A DNA stretch of 64,000 nt from Dryas octopetala (Eukaryota; Streptophyta; Magnoliopsida; Rosales; Rosaceae): the NCBI GenBank assembly GCA_963921425.1, contig OY992834.1, positions 25,309,923 to 25,373,922 of the forward strand. The letters run 5' to 3'. A program made the position numbers and the translations under genes. Positions 21,536 to 32,178 of the stretch are shown here, piece after piece (positions within the stretch are counted from its first letter, which is position 1; every line of letters starts with the position of its first letter). The notes beneath the pieces were generated by a model. It did no database searches and was not told the origin of the DNA. It saw only the letters and a list, made by a program, of their open reading frames with translations.

Positions 21536-23239
21536 ACTCTCTATGTGGACGGATCTTCCAACGCCATGGGAAGCGGAGCCGGGCTTGTTCTGATCTCCCC
21601 AGAACAAATTGTGATGGAGTATGCTCTTCGCTTCAGATTTCAAGCATCAAACAATGAAGCAGAGTATGAGGCACTCATCGCCGGGCTCAGATTGGCAAAG
21701 GAGCTCGGCGCGACCAAACTAAACATCTTCAGCGACTCTCAGCTAATCGTCAATCAGATTTTGGGAGAGTATGAGACTCGAGAGCCTAGCATGACTGCTT
21801 ACCTCGAGAAGACTCGTCTGCTACTTGGAAACTTCCACGAATACAGAATATCCCAAATCCCGAGGGCAGAGAACTGCAGAGCCGACGCCTTGGCGCGCCT
21901 GGCTTCGGCCACAGACACCGGATCCGCCAGGCATGTTCCAGTCGAAATCCTGGACAGACCTAGCACCGCCGAAACCGAGGCCACGGTTATGCAAACCGAT
22001 GCCGAGCCGAACTGGATGACGCCGATCATCACCTACTTGGTCTCCGGGATCCTCCCCCCAGAGAGGGATAAAGCACGTCTCATCAAAACGAGGTCGGCTC
22101 GGTTCAGCATGATCGATGGTCAGCTCTACAAGAGGAGTTTCTCCCTGCCTTACTTGCGGTGTGTCACTCCCCAAGAAGGTCAGGATGTGCTGAGAGAAAT
22201 CCACGAGGGGATATGCGGAAACCACTCGGGAGGAAGAGCCCTTGCCTACAAGACGATCAGACAGGGTTACTTCTGGCCGACGCTGAACAAGGACGCAGAC
22301 CATCTGTCTCGCGCTTGCATCAAATGCCAGCAATTTGCCGCGGTTCCCCATCAACCTCCCCAATTGCTGACCTCCATATCCTGTCCCTGGCCGTTCGCGC
22401 AGTGGGGACTCGATCTGATCGGCCCAATGCCGAAGGCGAAGGGGCAAGTCACCATGGCGGTGGTAGCGGTCGACTACTTCACCAAATGGGCCGAGGCCGA
22501 GCCCCTAGCCACAACTACGGCCGAACGGATGGAGACCTTCGTCTGGAAGAACATCATTTGCCGGTTCGGCATGCCGCACACCATCATTGCGGACAATGGC
22601 AAGCAGTTCGACTGCAAGAAGTTCAGGAGTTTTTGTTCACGTCTGAACATCAACTTGCGCTTCACCGCGCCTTACCATCCGCAGTCGAACGGACAGGTCG
22701 AAGCCATCAACAAAATCATCAAGAAAACCCTCAAGACTAAACTAGATAAGGCTAAGGGAAATTGGCCTGAACTCCTGCCAGAGGTACTTTGGTCCTACCG
22801 AACTTCCTATCGCAACTCCACGAAGGAAACTCCCTATGCGTTGGCGTTCGGAACTGACGCTGTCGTCCCGGTCGAAATGGGGACTCCTTCATTCCGGACC
22901 GGCACGTACAATCCCGAGACCAATGATGCCGGACTTCGGCTCGGCCTGGACATAATCGAGGAGAGGCGAACCGACGCCAATCTCTGCCGAGCCGCTTATC
23001 AACAGAGGGTGGCCAAATACTACAATCAAAGGGTCAGACCCAGAAGCTTCGGATTGGGCAGCCTCGTCATGAAAAAGAATCCCCTTGCCGTCAAGGAGAG
23101 CTCATTTGATCCGAACTGGACCGGACCATATAGAATCACGGGCATAGTCAAGCCCGGCACTTACAACTTGGCCACTCTGGCTGGGAAGCCTCTCAAGCAT
23201 AGCTGGAACGCTGAACACTTGAAGACTTATTACCAGTAA
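21536..23239 (+). CDS. Tat archaeal-type RNase H and integrase
   Basis: Continues in the same frame as the preceding polyprotein after its TAG and has no ATG at its head (TLYVDGSSNAMGSGAG). The first domain is the second, archaeal-type RNase H of Tat elements, with its acidic residues in VDGSS, NNEAEYEAL, FSDSQL and RADALA. Integrase follows with an HHCC zinc finger (HEGICGNH ... CIKCQQ), a core with WGLDLIGP, IIADNGKQF and GQVEAINK (the D, D, E triad), and a C-terminal GPYRI domain ending in LKTYYQ. No frameshift is present. Without the stop, ORF1 and this region would make one protein. It is probably expressed only by read-through, by editing, or not at all in this copy. Confidence 0.92.
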   Translation, partial: TLYVDGSSNAMGSGAGLVLISPEQIVMEYALRFRFQASNNEAEYEALIAGLRLAKELGATKLNIFSDSQLIVNQILGEYETREPSMTAYLEKTRLLLGNFHEYRISQIPRAENCRADALARLASATDTGSARHVPVEILDRPSTAETEATVMQTDAEPNWMTPIITYLVSGILPPERDKARLIKTRSARFSMIDGQLYKRSFSLPYLRCVTPQEGQDVLREIHEGICGNHSGGRALAYKTIRQGYFWPTLNKDADHLSRACIKCQQFAAVPHQPPQLLTSISCPWPFAQWGLDLIGPMPKAKGQVTMAVVAVDYFTKWAEAEPLATTTAERMETFVWKNIICRFGMPHTIIADNGKQFDCKKFRSFCSRLNINLRFTAPYHPQSNGQVEAINKIIKKTLKTKLDKAKGNWPELLPEVLWSYRTSYRNSTKETPYALAFGTDAVVPVEMGTPSFRTGTYNPETNDAGLRLGLDIIEERRTDANLCRAAYQQRVAKYYNQRVRPRSFGLGSLVMKKNPLAVKESSFDPNWTGPYRITGIVKPGTYNLATLAGKPLKHSWNAEHLKTYYQ

Positions 23240-24259
23240 AAATGTAGTTAGGATCGGGGACTGTCCGACCTAACACCCATTCCAATCAATGAAAAGATGA
23301 GCACATTTCTACTCATTTTTCTTCTTATTTTTTCGAAGTAAACACTGGGGACTCTACTCCTATACACTTCTAACAAAGAGGAAAGATCTAAGTGTTTCCT
23401 TCGAAAAAATTCTAAACCCATGTGTCGAGCGGGCGCGCCATTTCCGGCCCGATGCTCGGCATATTACAGACTCATCAGGTCTATAAACTCATGTGTCGAG
23501 CGGGCGCGCCATTTCCGGCCCGATGCTCGGCATATTACAGACTCATCAGGTCTATAAACTCATGTGTCGAGCGGGCGCGCCATTTCCGGCCCGATGCTCG
23601 GCATATTACAGACTCATCAGGTCTATAAACTCCCGTGCCGAACTAGCGCGCCACTTTCGGCCCAATGCTCGGCATGGTACAGACTTATCAGGTCTATAAA
23701 AATCCCTGTCTGAGCCGAAGCGACTTCCTACAGTCCGAACGTTCAACAGGATATTTCTAAAAGAAAAATATACACTCCAACCAAAACTTTCATCGTGCAT
23801 GCCGAGCCGATCTGAAAGTAGGTTTGAATATTTTTCTCAAAAACCTGCATTCCTAAATATCTCAATGGGTATGCCGAGCCCATCCGAGATGACTAGGGTT
23901 TTTTAAATTTTTACTTATCCTGGTTATGCTTATCAAGCTGATCCGAAGACAAGTTCTAATTTATCATCACCATTCATTTTCATTTTAATCGGCATGCCGA
24001 GCCGATCTCAAAGTGTCTTGGTTCTTATTATGTTTTCACTTTTATCATTTTCTTTTCCATGTGTTATTAGTTTTTGTCGTTAGCTTAATTTCCGAGCCGA
24101 ACTGACAGCAACTTGTATCATATAAAGAAAATTCTGATAAAATTAAACAACATAAAACCAAATACAAATTGTTCCAAAAACAATTAAACCCGAGCCACAC
24201 TTCGGCTCGGGAACAAAAAACAAAAACAAGACAACATAAAAGTTAAATAAAATCAGCCA
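23240..24259 (+). other. Tat 3' non-coding region
   Basis: Between the integrase stop and the 3' end of the antisense gene. It holds the 71-bp tandem array and then a series of short segments each containing GCCGAGCCGATC-like sequence (about 23797, 23871, 23994, 24090, 24190). A pair CCCGAGCC ... GGCTCGGG at 24189-24211 could form a small hairpin just past the end of the antisense gene. Long variable 3' regions are known in this lineage. Confidence 0.7.
23420..23703 (+). repeat. Four 71-bp tandem repeats in the Tat 3' region
   Basis: Units start at 23420, 23491, 23562 and 23633, exactly 71 bases apart. The first three are nearly identical; the fourth is diverged. Each has a GGCGCGCC palindrome in the first half and the phrase GACTCATCAGGTCTATAAA in the second. 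Short open frames over the array follow the repeat and are not genes. Confidence 0.95.
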
Positions 24260-26652
24260 TCATGCAGATCGCTCGGCAGGGCCCTCCTGGATCGGCTCGG
24301 TAGACTCCTCGGGCGTCTCCTCGCCGAGCTGCACCACCTCAACCCCGCCGATCTGCATCTCAGCATTGGGATCGGATTCGGGGACCGGGGGAATCGGGGT
24401 CGGCTCATATGCAGGCAGTGGAGGATCTTCCGGAGTTGGCTCGACTTCGGCGCGGACTTGGCGATCGGGAGGAGGAAGCTCATCCTGTTGACTTCCCTGG
24501 GTGTCTTCATCGTCCTCGGACTCGCCAAGGAATGAGACATCCCAGTCCGGCCTCTTCGTTTTGATCGCCTCCAAAAGCTCCTGATACCCATCAAAATGGG
24601 CATCCGCCAGTGCCTGGGCGCTCGGCACTTCGGATCGACGTCGGAGTTCGACATTCTCGACCCTCCGTTCGGCAGCCTCTAGGTCTCGCTGGAGATCGCC
24701 GACATAGTGCTTCAAGTCAGCCACATTTTGCTCTGAGGATGCAAGCTCCTTGCCGAGCCGAGCGACCTCCTCCTCCTTCCTGGCCAGGCTAGTCTGCAGA
24801 CCCTCCGACCGTTCGCGCTCGGCATTGACCGTCCGCTCGGCCTCGGCCAGCTTCTCTCTTTGCTCCAGGATCCGTGCCCGAAACCTCTCCAGTTTCGCCT
24901 CGGCATCGACGGCGGCCTTGGCAGCTTCGAACTGCCTCATGGCGAGCTGCAAGAAAAACAAATTCATTACTAATCCGGACCGAGCGAATAAGACGAAGTC
25001 CGAAGTAAAAAAAGACTTACCAACATGGCCTGGCGGGATATGATCAGAGCCTGGTGGCTGAAGCCCGGCTCGCCATGGTCAGTCCACAGCCCCTCCTGCA
25101 CCCTCGCGGTCATCACGCGATTAAGGCCCGTGACGAACGGCTCGAGGCCGGGGTCTACCTCCACCGCCTTCAGGGGCGCCGAACCGGACGCTCCGGCACC
25201 AGAACCGCCGGGCTCGGCCCGAGCCCTCTTCTCCACCGGGGCCTCGGCCTGGGGAGCCTTCCTCTTCTCTGCCTGCCGAACCGGTCTCGGCGCAGGAGAT
25301 CTAGGCTGGGCTGCCGCTGGGGCAGGAGCCTGGACCGGCTCGGCAGGGGGCCGCCCCGCAGCTCTCCTTTGGACACTCTTCGCCGCCTTCCTCCTGAGCC
25401 GAGCCTCAAGATCTGCCGAATTCATACCTCTTTCCGCTCTCGGATTCCACCTGGGTACAAACCAGGAGATCCCACTTAACCTGATCTGAGTCGGTCCGAG
25501 CAGGAACTTGGTGGACAGGTATTCGGTCGGCGAATCTCTGATCACGGCGATCTGATCCTTGAGCTCGCCTCGGAGCTTGTACTTGCCCCAGCTGACTGCG
25601 AAGGCGAAACCAAAAAGAGTTAGACAAAAATATAATACAATTATCACAAGACATATGCAAATTGTCCTCGGACCGGCCCCAAATTCCCAATGCCCACCTG
25701 GAATTCTAAAAGCTCTGGGCACCCGAGCCGAGGTGATTCTGTTCGGATCGGCGAACTCCCAATCCCCAGAGACAAAGAAATATCTTTTCTTCCATGTCTT
25801 CTGGGAGGAGGGATTCCCACCGAAGAGTGGCCCCGAGTACGCCTGGAGGTTGTAGAATCCGAGCTCGCTCTGCTTCGACCTCAGTGCGTAATTGCAGAAC
25901 AGGATATCCTTGTGTGGCACACACTTGTGCACTTTGTGCCACAAGATGTGCATGGACAGGATGATCCTGTACACGTTCGGGTTCAGCTGGTGTGGCGCCG
26001 CGCCGATCGTCGCGAGCCAGTCCTGCAGGAAGGTGTGCAGGGGAAGCCGAACCCCATTCTCAAACATCTCCGGGTACATAGTCACCCATCCTACCGGGGG
26101 TCGGCTCGGCTTCTCCCCCTCGGTCGGCAACCTCATCAACACGGAGTCGGGAACCGAGTACCTATCCCTCAAGTCCCTGAGATGGTACTCGGTCATCTCA
26201 TTGGGGATCTGATCGGCCTTCCACGGCAGTTCCTCGTAGAAGTCCGGGTCGATCGGACTCCCCGTCACCCCCTGAGCCGAGGTCGACGCCTCGTGCCCCC
26301 TATCCCTTTCATCCGAGCCCGAGGTGAGTCTGCTCGGAATGGTGGCGATCGGCTCGACGTCGAGAGGTTCTTCGTCACCTCCTTCGACCGTCCCTTGTTC
26401 CCAGTCGGAACTCAGTATCTCGGGGTTTTCCTGATCCCCTCGGGCTCGGCGCTCTCCGCCCGGATTGCGGTTCAATGCCGAGCCGGCCTCGTCCAACTCT
26501 TCGGACAAGCCATCCCAACTCGCCTCACCCGCAGGTGGGCTTCGGCTCGGCTCGGCCTCACCCACAGATGGGCTTCGGCTCACCTCGGCCCCACTGTCTC
26601 CCTCGAAGGCTTCCCCCGATCCGAGCCGACCACTCGAATCAGTCTCTGACAT
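24260..26652 (-). CDS. Antisense spliced gene inside the Tat element (738 aa predicted)
   Basis: Opposite in direction to gag-pol. Exon 1 is 26652-25698, intron 1 is 25697-25596 (102 bp, GTGGGC...CGCAG), exon 2 is 25595-25021, intron 2 is 25020-24947 (74 bp, GTAAGT...TTGCAG), and exon 3 is 24946-24260. Both joins keep frame: intron 1 is in phase 1 with length divisible by 3, intron 2 in phase 0. The product has an acidic, Ser/Gly-rich N-terminus. A conserved middle follows (GWVTMYPEMFENG, PLHTFLQDWLATIG, YRIILSMHILWHK), like the domain annotated as putative gypsy-type transposon protein (Transposase_28). Then come an Ala/Pro/Arg-rich linker, a coiled coil of about 100 residues in exon 3, and an acidic Pro-rich tail. 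It is intact. Antisense extra genes before the 3' LTR are known from Tat relatives such as Grande. The function is unknown. Confidence 0.8.
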
Positions 26653-26988
26653 TACTAACAGTTTTTCTACTTTCTCTCTCTCACTTTATGGATCAAAAAG
26701 TTCTTTTTCTCAAGAACACCAAGAACACACCCAGAAAAACCCGAAAAACACAAAAAACTCAAGAATGGACAGAATCACTTACTGGTTTTTGTCCGGCCAA
26801 TCCCTCCACCCCTCACACACTCGGAATGGCTTCGTCTATGATTACGCTTGCCCAAAACCGTGACCGAACTGCTGCACTAACGACGGAGGTAGGAGGAAAT
26901 TCACGGCGGAGGAGGGAAGAGTTTGCAGAGAGAGAGTGGGAGTTTCTGAAAAAGTTGGAAAGTGAGAGGGAAGAGAGAGAAAGGCATG

Positions 26989-26995
26989 ATTTATA
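26989..26995 (-). promoter_or_regulatory. TATA-like box of the antisense gene
   Basis: On the minus strand GGGGGTATAAATCATG lies about 340 bases before the ATG at 26652 and is followed by a CT-rich leader (complement of the GA-rich stretch 26925-26985), the usual look of a plant pol II promoter and 5' leader. Confidence 0.55.
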
Positions 26996-27285
26996 CCCCC
27001 ATGCAAACCGATCTCAGCCCTTCATTTCTGGCGCTTCATATGCCAGATCTTGACACCTGTCAAGCATTCAAAAAATACCCATAACGAGGTGACCCTTACG
27101 TTCCCCCATGCAGAAATCAAACGTCTCTTCACCTGTCCCTGAGATATTTTGACTAATCACAAGTCGTCTTGTGTTCGGATCTTCGGGAACCTGGGCTCGT
27201 AGGGTTCGGCTCGGATCAAGCAACATACTACCTTTGGGATTGTCCTTACACTTCAACTTCCAATCCACCACTGCTCGCTCGGATC

Positions 27286-27302
27286 GGAAGTTGGGGGACT
27301 CC
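27286..27302 (+). other. Polypurine tract of the Tat element
   Basis: GGAAGTTGGGGGACTCC directly precedes the 3' LTR, the position and composition expected for the plus-strand primer. Confidence 0.75.
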
Positions 27303-28359
27303 TGTTTGTGGGAAAATCCACATCAATCCGAACAGCCAATCACAGCTCGACACGTGGCTGGTCAACATCCACCTCGGAGTTTGACTCTCAGTGGTCAAAA
27401 CTTTGACCCCCACGTCATCACCACTCGGCATCGCCTCTGCCAGCTCAGACCGGATCTCCACGCCGGCCCTCCATGTTCGGTCCGAGCCGAACCGATGATC
27501 TTCCATGGGATCGAGTGTCCATCTTCCCACGATCATCCCGGTCCGGCTCGGCTCGGCACAGGAGATGGCCTCTTTTCGGGTTCTGGCGTCGACCAGTTAG
27601 AGCTCGGAAAGACCCCCAGTCTATGGGACCGGCTCGGCCTGGAATCCCATGCCCGATCCGACCACACATGGACTTCGTGTCTTCACATGAAAACATGTGT
27701 TCGTATCGGCTCGGCTCGGCTCTCCGCCGCCATTCCCAGGAAGATCACGATGGGACGAACCGCCACACTTGAATGCACCTGACACAATCTTCTGACAGAC
27801 AGAATATCAGGCTTGCATTCATGACTGCTGGACAGTTTGCCTGGACCTTCCAACCTTGCATTTAATGGAGCATTCAATGCAGCATTCAATGCTGAGGAAG
27901 CAAGCAGCTGAGCATGCAACTAGGTCTGACCAGGTGCGTGGGTCTCTGGCAACCATTCATTCACATGCAGGTAACTTATTCATTAAGTTTTCCTTTGCCT
28001 ATATAAGGCACCACATATGCACAAAATGAAGCAGCTAGCAATCTATCAATACACACGCTAAACACTTTGCATTTCCATCCAAAAAAGAGCCTACCCAACT
28101 TGCTGAGAATAACCCAGAACATTTGCCTTGTTCTTCCCATTCTCCCAAGTTCTTCCTTTGTTCTTCCTCATCCACCATCAAACACCACCACTGATTTCAT
28201 CATCGGAGTGTGTTTGGCTGGTACCACACCGGTCCATCTCCTTTGATCTTGTTTTTGTCTACAGGAAGATCTCAACCAGCATCCACTTCATCATCCAGCG
28301 AAGCACTTGATCAGCATATCTAAGTTGTTGCATCTACCTTACGAGAATTTGCATCAACA
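27303..28359 (+). repeat. 3' LTR of the Tat element
   Basis: Identical by eye, over all 1,057 bases, to the 5' LTR and offset from it by 11,143. Followed by the right-hand TGTCG duplication (28360-28364). Confidence 0.97.
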
Positions 28360-28689
28360 TGTCGTAGCTAAAAGAAAAGTTTCTATCATTTGGCTCCACG
28401 CCTCTGACATCAATGAAATAGTAAGCATATTTATAGTTGTTCAAATCAAGGATAAATTTGGAGGGAAGAATGTATAATCATCATTGAATTAAATTTAAAA
28501 TTGCTAGAATTAATAATATTTTAACTCATTGTAATAAATCCAACTATTAATAGAAAAATCCACTGGTGCTCAAAATGTACATGACTGTATAATTATATAT
28601 TACCCAAGCTTTTTAACATTATAAATCCACATCTAGTCGACTAGTCCTTTCTTGCATTGAATTAAAAAAGAAATATTGTTAAAATCATT

Positions 28690-29452
28690 AAATTTATAGG
28701 TCCATTGATTTTAACTACTAAATTTCAATAACTTTTTAGTTTAGAAACTAAAATTAAATAGTATTTTAGATTAGATACTAGTTGAAAAAAATAATAAAGT
28801 AAAAGGTATTAGAATTTACAAATATTACATTACATGCCACTACAATAAAAAAATAAAAATAATATTACATCACAAATATTACATTAATTTATACTATATT
28901 GTATTAAAAAATAAATATCAATTCAGTCACAACTTAACTATGACTGTCTTGATAAATTGAAAGAGACAACTCACACCACTATACTACGTATTATTTTGAG
29001 TAAAATTATTGTTTTGACCTCTATTTATATTATATTGTAGTATAATTTCTCTAAAAAAAATTCAATAAAATCATAACTTAATTGTGACTGTCTCACAACT
29101 TAGATGTGACTGTCGTTCAGTCACAACTAAATTTGAAGTTGTGAGTGTCGTACAGTCACAACTAAATGTGAAGTTGAAACTACATTAGCAAATTTTCAAG
29201 ATAATATAAAAGTCTCAAGGGCAATTTTGTCAAAATCTTATAAATTTTAACTAATACTCATCATATGTGGGCCAAAGGACAAAAATGTCAAATGGAAAAG
29301 ACTCAAATCAAATGGGTCAACATGTTTGTGACATAATCTAAAAAACTACATTTAAATTTAATAGTTCAATTGAAATATTATATGATCTTCATGCTATACC
29401 AAAAAATTATTAGGATTTGGTATTTAATCCTAATTTTTTATAAATTTATTTA
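28690..29452. repeat. Dispersed repeat, copy A (about 760 bp)
   Basis: Aligns over its full length with 44300-45060. Both contain the distinctive hairpin-rich core built from CAGTCACAACTAAAT and its partial complements. The two ends are weakly complementary (TTTAACTACTAAATTTCAAT against the complement of the right end), as in a decayed inverted-repeat transposon. It has no coding capacity. Confidence 0.7.
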
Positions 29453-29599
29453 TCAAAAAATGTGTGTATCTTAATATTTAAAAATAAATAAGATTCAAAG
29501 TGGACTCAAATTTGAATAAATAAATTACTATTGTATCATTTGATAAACAGAAATTAGTAAAACAAAAATTGATGCCATTAGTAATACCCTTAAAACAAA

Positions 29600-29994
29600 G
29601 GGATTAATACCATTTTGCTCCCCCGACTATTACACTTGTATCAGTTTGCTCCCCAGACTTCTAATTTGGAAAATTAAGGACTCTGACTTTTTCAATTTTG
29701 CCAATTGAGGTTCTTTTGTCAATTTACACATTTTTTATCCAAATCTTTTAGGGCAAAATGGTCCCTTCCAATTAGATCTTATCATTTTTTCCTCATGCAT
29801 CATTTTTCCTCTTTTATTTCTTGCTAAATTTTGCTTGATCATCTCGACATTTTAGATGAAAAATGTATAAATTGACGGAATAACCTTAATTGGCAAAATT
29901 GAAAAAGTCAGGGTCCTTAATTTTTCAAATTAGAAGTCTGGGGAGCAAACTGATACATGTGTAATAGTCTGGAGAGCAAAATGACATTAATCCC
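29600..29994. mobile_element. 395-bp Mutator-type MITE
   Basis: Inverted arms of about 140 bases, both starting GGGATTAAT and both reading ATTTTGCTC shortly after. A perfect 9-bp target duplication TAAAACAAA lies at 29591-29599 and 29995-30003. Non-coding. Confidence 0.92.
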
Positions 29995-30241
29995 TAAAAC
30001 AAATGTTATCTTTAAGAAAATAAATCTGACGGTTCATGACAAGTATAGGATCACGCACCATAGTTCATGACAAGTAGATGCAGGTTCCGTTGATGCCAAA
30101 AGGTCAAAGTTATTGAAGGGTAGCAATAAATCAATTACTAACCCAATTTATCAATTCTCTGAAAAGTGAAACGATTGTGATTTTAGCCATCATTAATTGA
30201 TAATTTAATTCCTTGTTAACAAGGAGAAAGAGTCCTTCTCT

Positions 30242-30456
30242 AGTAAGGACGTCCGCATTTTTCAAAATGTGCGAACATCAATACAGTGCTGACATGAGAT
30301 AAACAGTGTGTCGATACGAAATGCCAAAATTTGCTACAGCACATCATGTGTGTCGGCACACTGTTTATCCCATGTTAGCACTATCAACACACTATTTACC
30401 CCATCTTAACATTGTGTCGACGTTCGCACAATTTGAAAAATGTGAACATCCTTACT
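30242..30456. mobile_element. 215-bp foldback MITE
   Basis: AGTAAGGACGTCCGCATTTT at the left end pairs with the complement of the right end, which reads AGTAAGGATGTTCACATTTT. The arms continue for about 70 bases (GTGCGAAC, TGTTTATC-like parts). The target duplication is unclear. Confidence 0.7.
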
Positions 30457-31181
30457 TGAAAATTTTTCCATGTTTACTATGTTACACTTATTTCCCCTGT
30501 CACAGAATATTCATGCATGAGCTTGCCAATACATTTTGTGTTTGTAATAGTTTAATTACACAAACTTTTTCAACCAGTACTTTGGTTATTAACTGTTAGG
30601 TAGTTTGATATCTTTTATAGTGCATTTTAAATTTTAAATGTTTATAGTGCAGTAGTTATCTAACTTAATATGAAAGCTTTAGTTATAAGAGGTTGAGTTG
30701 CTTACGAACATGCATTTTGCCAAAAAACAACCTTCTATTCTTTAAAACTATCAAAAGGAATGTTATTTGGACCATTTTTATTAATCACATTGTTAATCAC
30801 CAATCTAATAGAGGATGGATCTTTGTAGAGGTGAGTGGGGGTCTATCACGCACCACACAACAAAATTTTCTCCATTAATTTTTTCCTACAACTCAGTTTA
30901 TCCATTTAATTGTCCAAAAAAAAAGTCCATTTAATTTTTCTTTAAGCTAAAGCAAAATGCTCCCTGCGCAAAGTCATAGACTCATAAAATGAAATTCTTT
31001 ACCTTTTTTCTTTCCTTCCTTCTGGTTAATGAAATCCCTGCCTTCATGTTGATGGAAAAACCAAGCACGGGTTATGATTTCTTCAGGAAAACGAAGAAAC
31101 AATCCACGGGCTTTCCACTTCTACCATACTATAAATAACCACTTACGTCACTAACTAAATACAACTGAAAACTGAACCAAA
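30457..31181. other. Intergenic DNA upstream of the dirigent pseudogene
   Basis: AT-rich sequence with no gene. The part nearest 31182 (TATAAATAACC at about 31130) may be the relic promoter of the dirigent pseudogene. Confidence 0.4.
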
Positions 31182-31730
31182 ATGGCTTGGTTTGTCACTT
31201 TTGCCTACTGCTTCATCACTTTATCAACCTACTTCCATACCATTCATGGAGTATTCTCTGAGCAATCTCCTCTATCCCTACTTGCAAAACGAATGGAGAA
31301 AGTCACCTATCTCAACTTCTATTTCCATAACATTCAAGATGGCCAGAACCCAACTGCCATGAGAATTCTTGGACCACCACCAAATAAGTCGGTTGTACTT
31401 TCATACTTTCATGGTAGACGATCCATTGACAGAAGGGCCAGAGGCTAGATCAAAAGCTTGTGGGTAGAGCTCAGGGCATTTATGCTTTTGACATGACTCA
31501 GGGCTGCTTATGGTCATGAATTTGCTTTCACAGAGGGTATGTACAATGGCAGTGCCCTTCGCATTCTTGGGAGGAATCCATTTTTGGATACCGTTCGAGA
31601 GATGCCTATAGTCGGAGGTAGTGGGGTTTTCGGGTATGCACGGGGCTATGCATTGGCAAAGACAGTTTCCTTGAGTAAGAAAACTGGAGATACTGTTGTT
31701 GAATACAATGTGTCGTTGTTGCACTACTGA
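31182..31730 (+). pseudogene. Dirigent-protein pseudogene
   Basis: Dirigent proteins are secreted and steer the stereochemistry of phenoxy-radical coupling in lignan and related synthesis. The reading starts at an ATG with a good signal peptide (MAWFVTFAYCFITLSTYF), continues with the family start YLNFYFHNIQDG, then needs other frames to go on: MVDDPLTEGPEARSK, KLVGRAQGIY, LLMVM, then AFTEGMYNGSALRILGRN, VREMPIVGGSG and a C-terminal VVEYNVSLLHY before TGA. The frame changes at least four times between 31405 and 31525, so no functional protein can be made. It is single-exon, as is usual for the family. The C-terminal 63 codons are intact, so decay is recent or concentrated in the middle. It converges on the SCL3 gene, 450 bp away on the other strand. 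Confidence 0.9.
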
Positions 31731-32178
31731 AAGGAGTATCACATAAATGTAGTACAAATAGTTTTATTACTACTACTACTGAAAATATCATGCTGTGTTT
31801 GATGCTTTTTATGTCTTTCGTTTTTAGTTGTGTTTCATTCCATCGTTTAATCAGTCTTTGTTATGTTGAAATGTTGATTTAGCTTAGCATGAAGAACATT
31901 GTGTATGAGAGAGAGAGATTCATTGTCCTTAAAACAGGATTCAACCTAAATATACCCGAGGTGAAACATCAGTGTCTATATAGAAAGAACTAAACTAGCA
32001 TAAAAATTAAAAAATAACAATAAATTAGAACAGAGTAAATTCTCCAAACCTTTCTGAGGAATACTATGCAGTTGCAGAGCCAGAAATGCTTAAAATCCTT
32101 TACACGAAGAAGAAAAAGAAAATTAAGAAAGAAAGAAAAAGAAAATGAAAAGCACCCAATCCTCATATGGTTCATCAA

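Larger units (their letters stand above)
16160..28359 (+). mobile_element. Complete Ty3/gypsy Tat-lineage retrotransposon (12.2 kb)
   Basis: Two 1,057-bp LTRs (16160-17216 and 27303-28359) with TG...CA ends enclose the element, and a perfect 5-bp target duplication TGTCG flanks it (16155-16159, 28360-28364). Comparing the LTRs line by line I found no difference. The order is LTR, primer-binding site, gag-PR-RT-RH, in-frame TAG, archaeal-type RNase H, integrase, 71-bp tandem repeats, an antisense spliced gene, polypurine tract, LTR. Two RNase H domains, integrase last, 3' tandem repeats and an extra gene before the 3' LTR are hallmarks of the plant Tat group. Its G+C is far above that of the flanks, and the octamer CGGCTCGG and its complement recur throughout. 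LTR identity implies a very recent insertion. Confidence 0.97.

Noticed and set aside
23422..23699. Two 68-codon frames with a repeated peptide
   Set aside because: They are produced by the 71-bp tandem repeat.
25025..26649. Plus-strand frames of up to 319 codons
   Set aside because: They are shadows of the antisense gene; the minus strand has the family motif, ordered domains and working splice sites.
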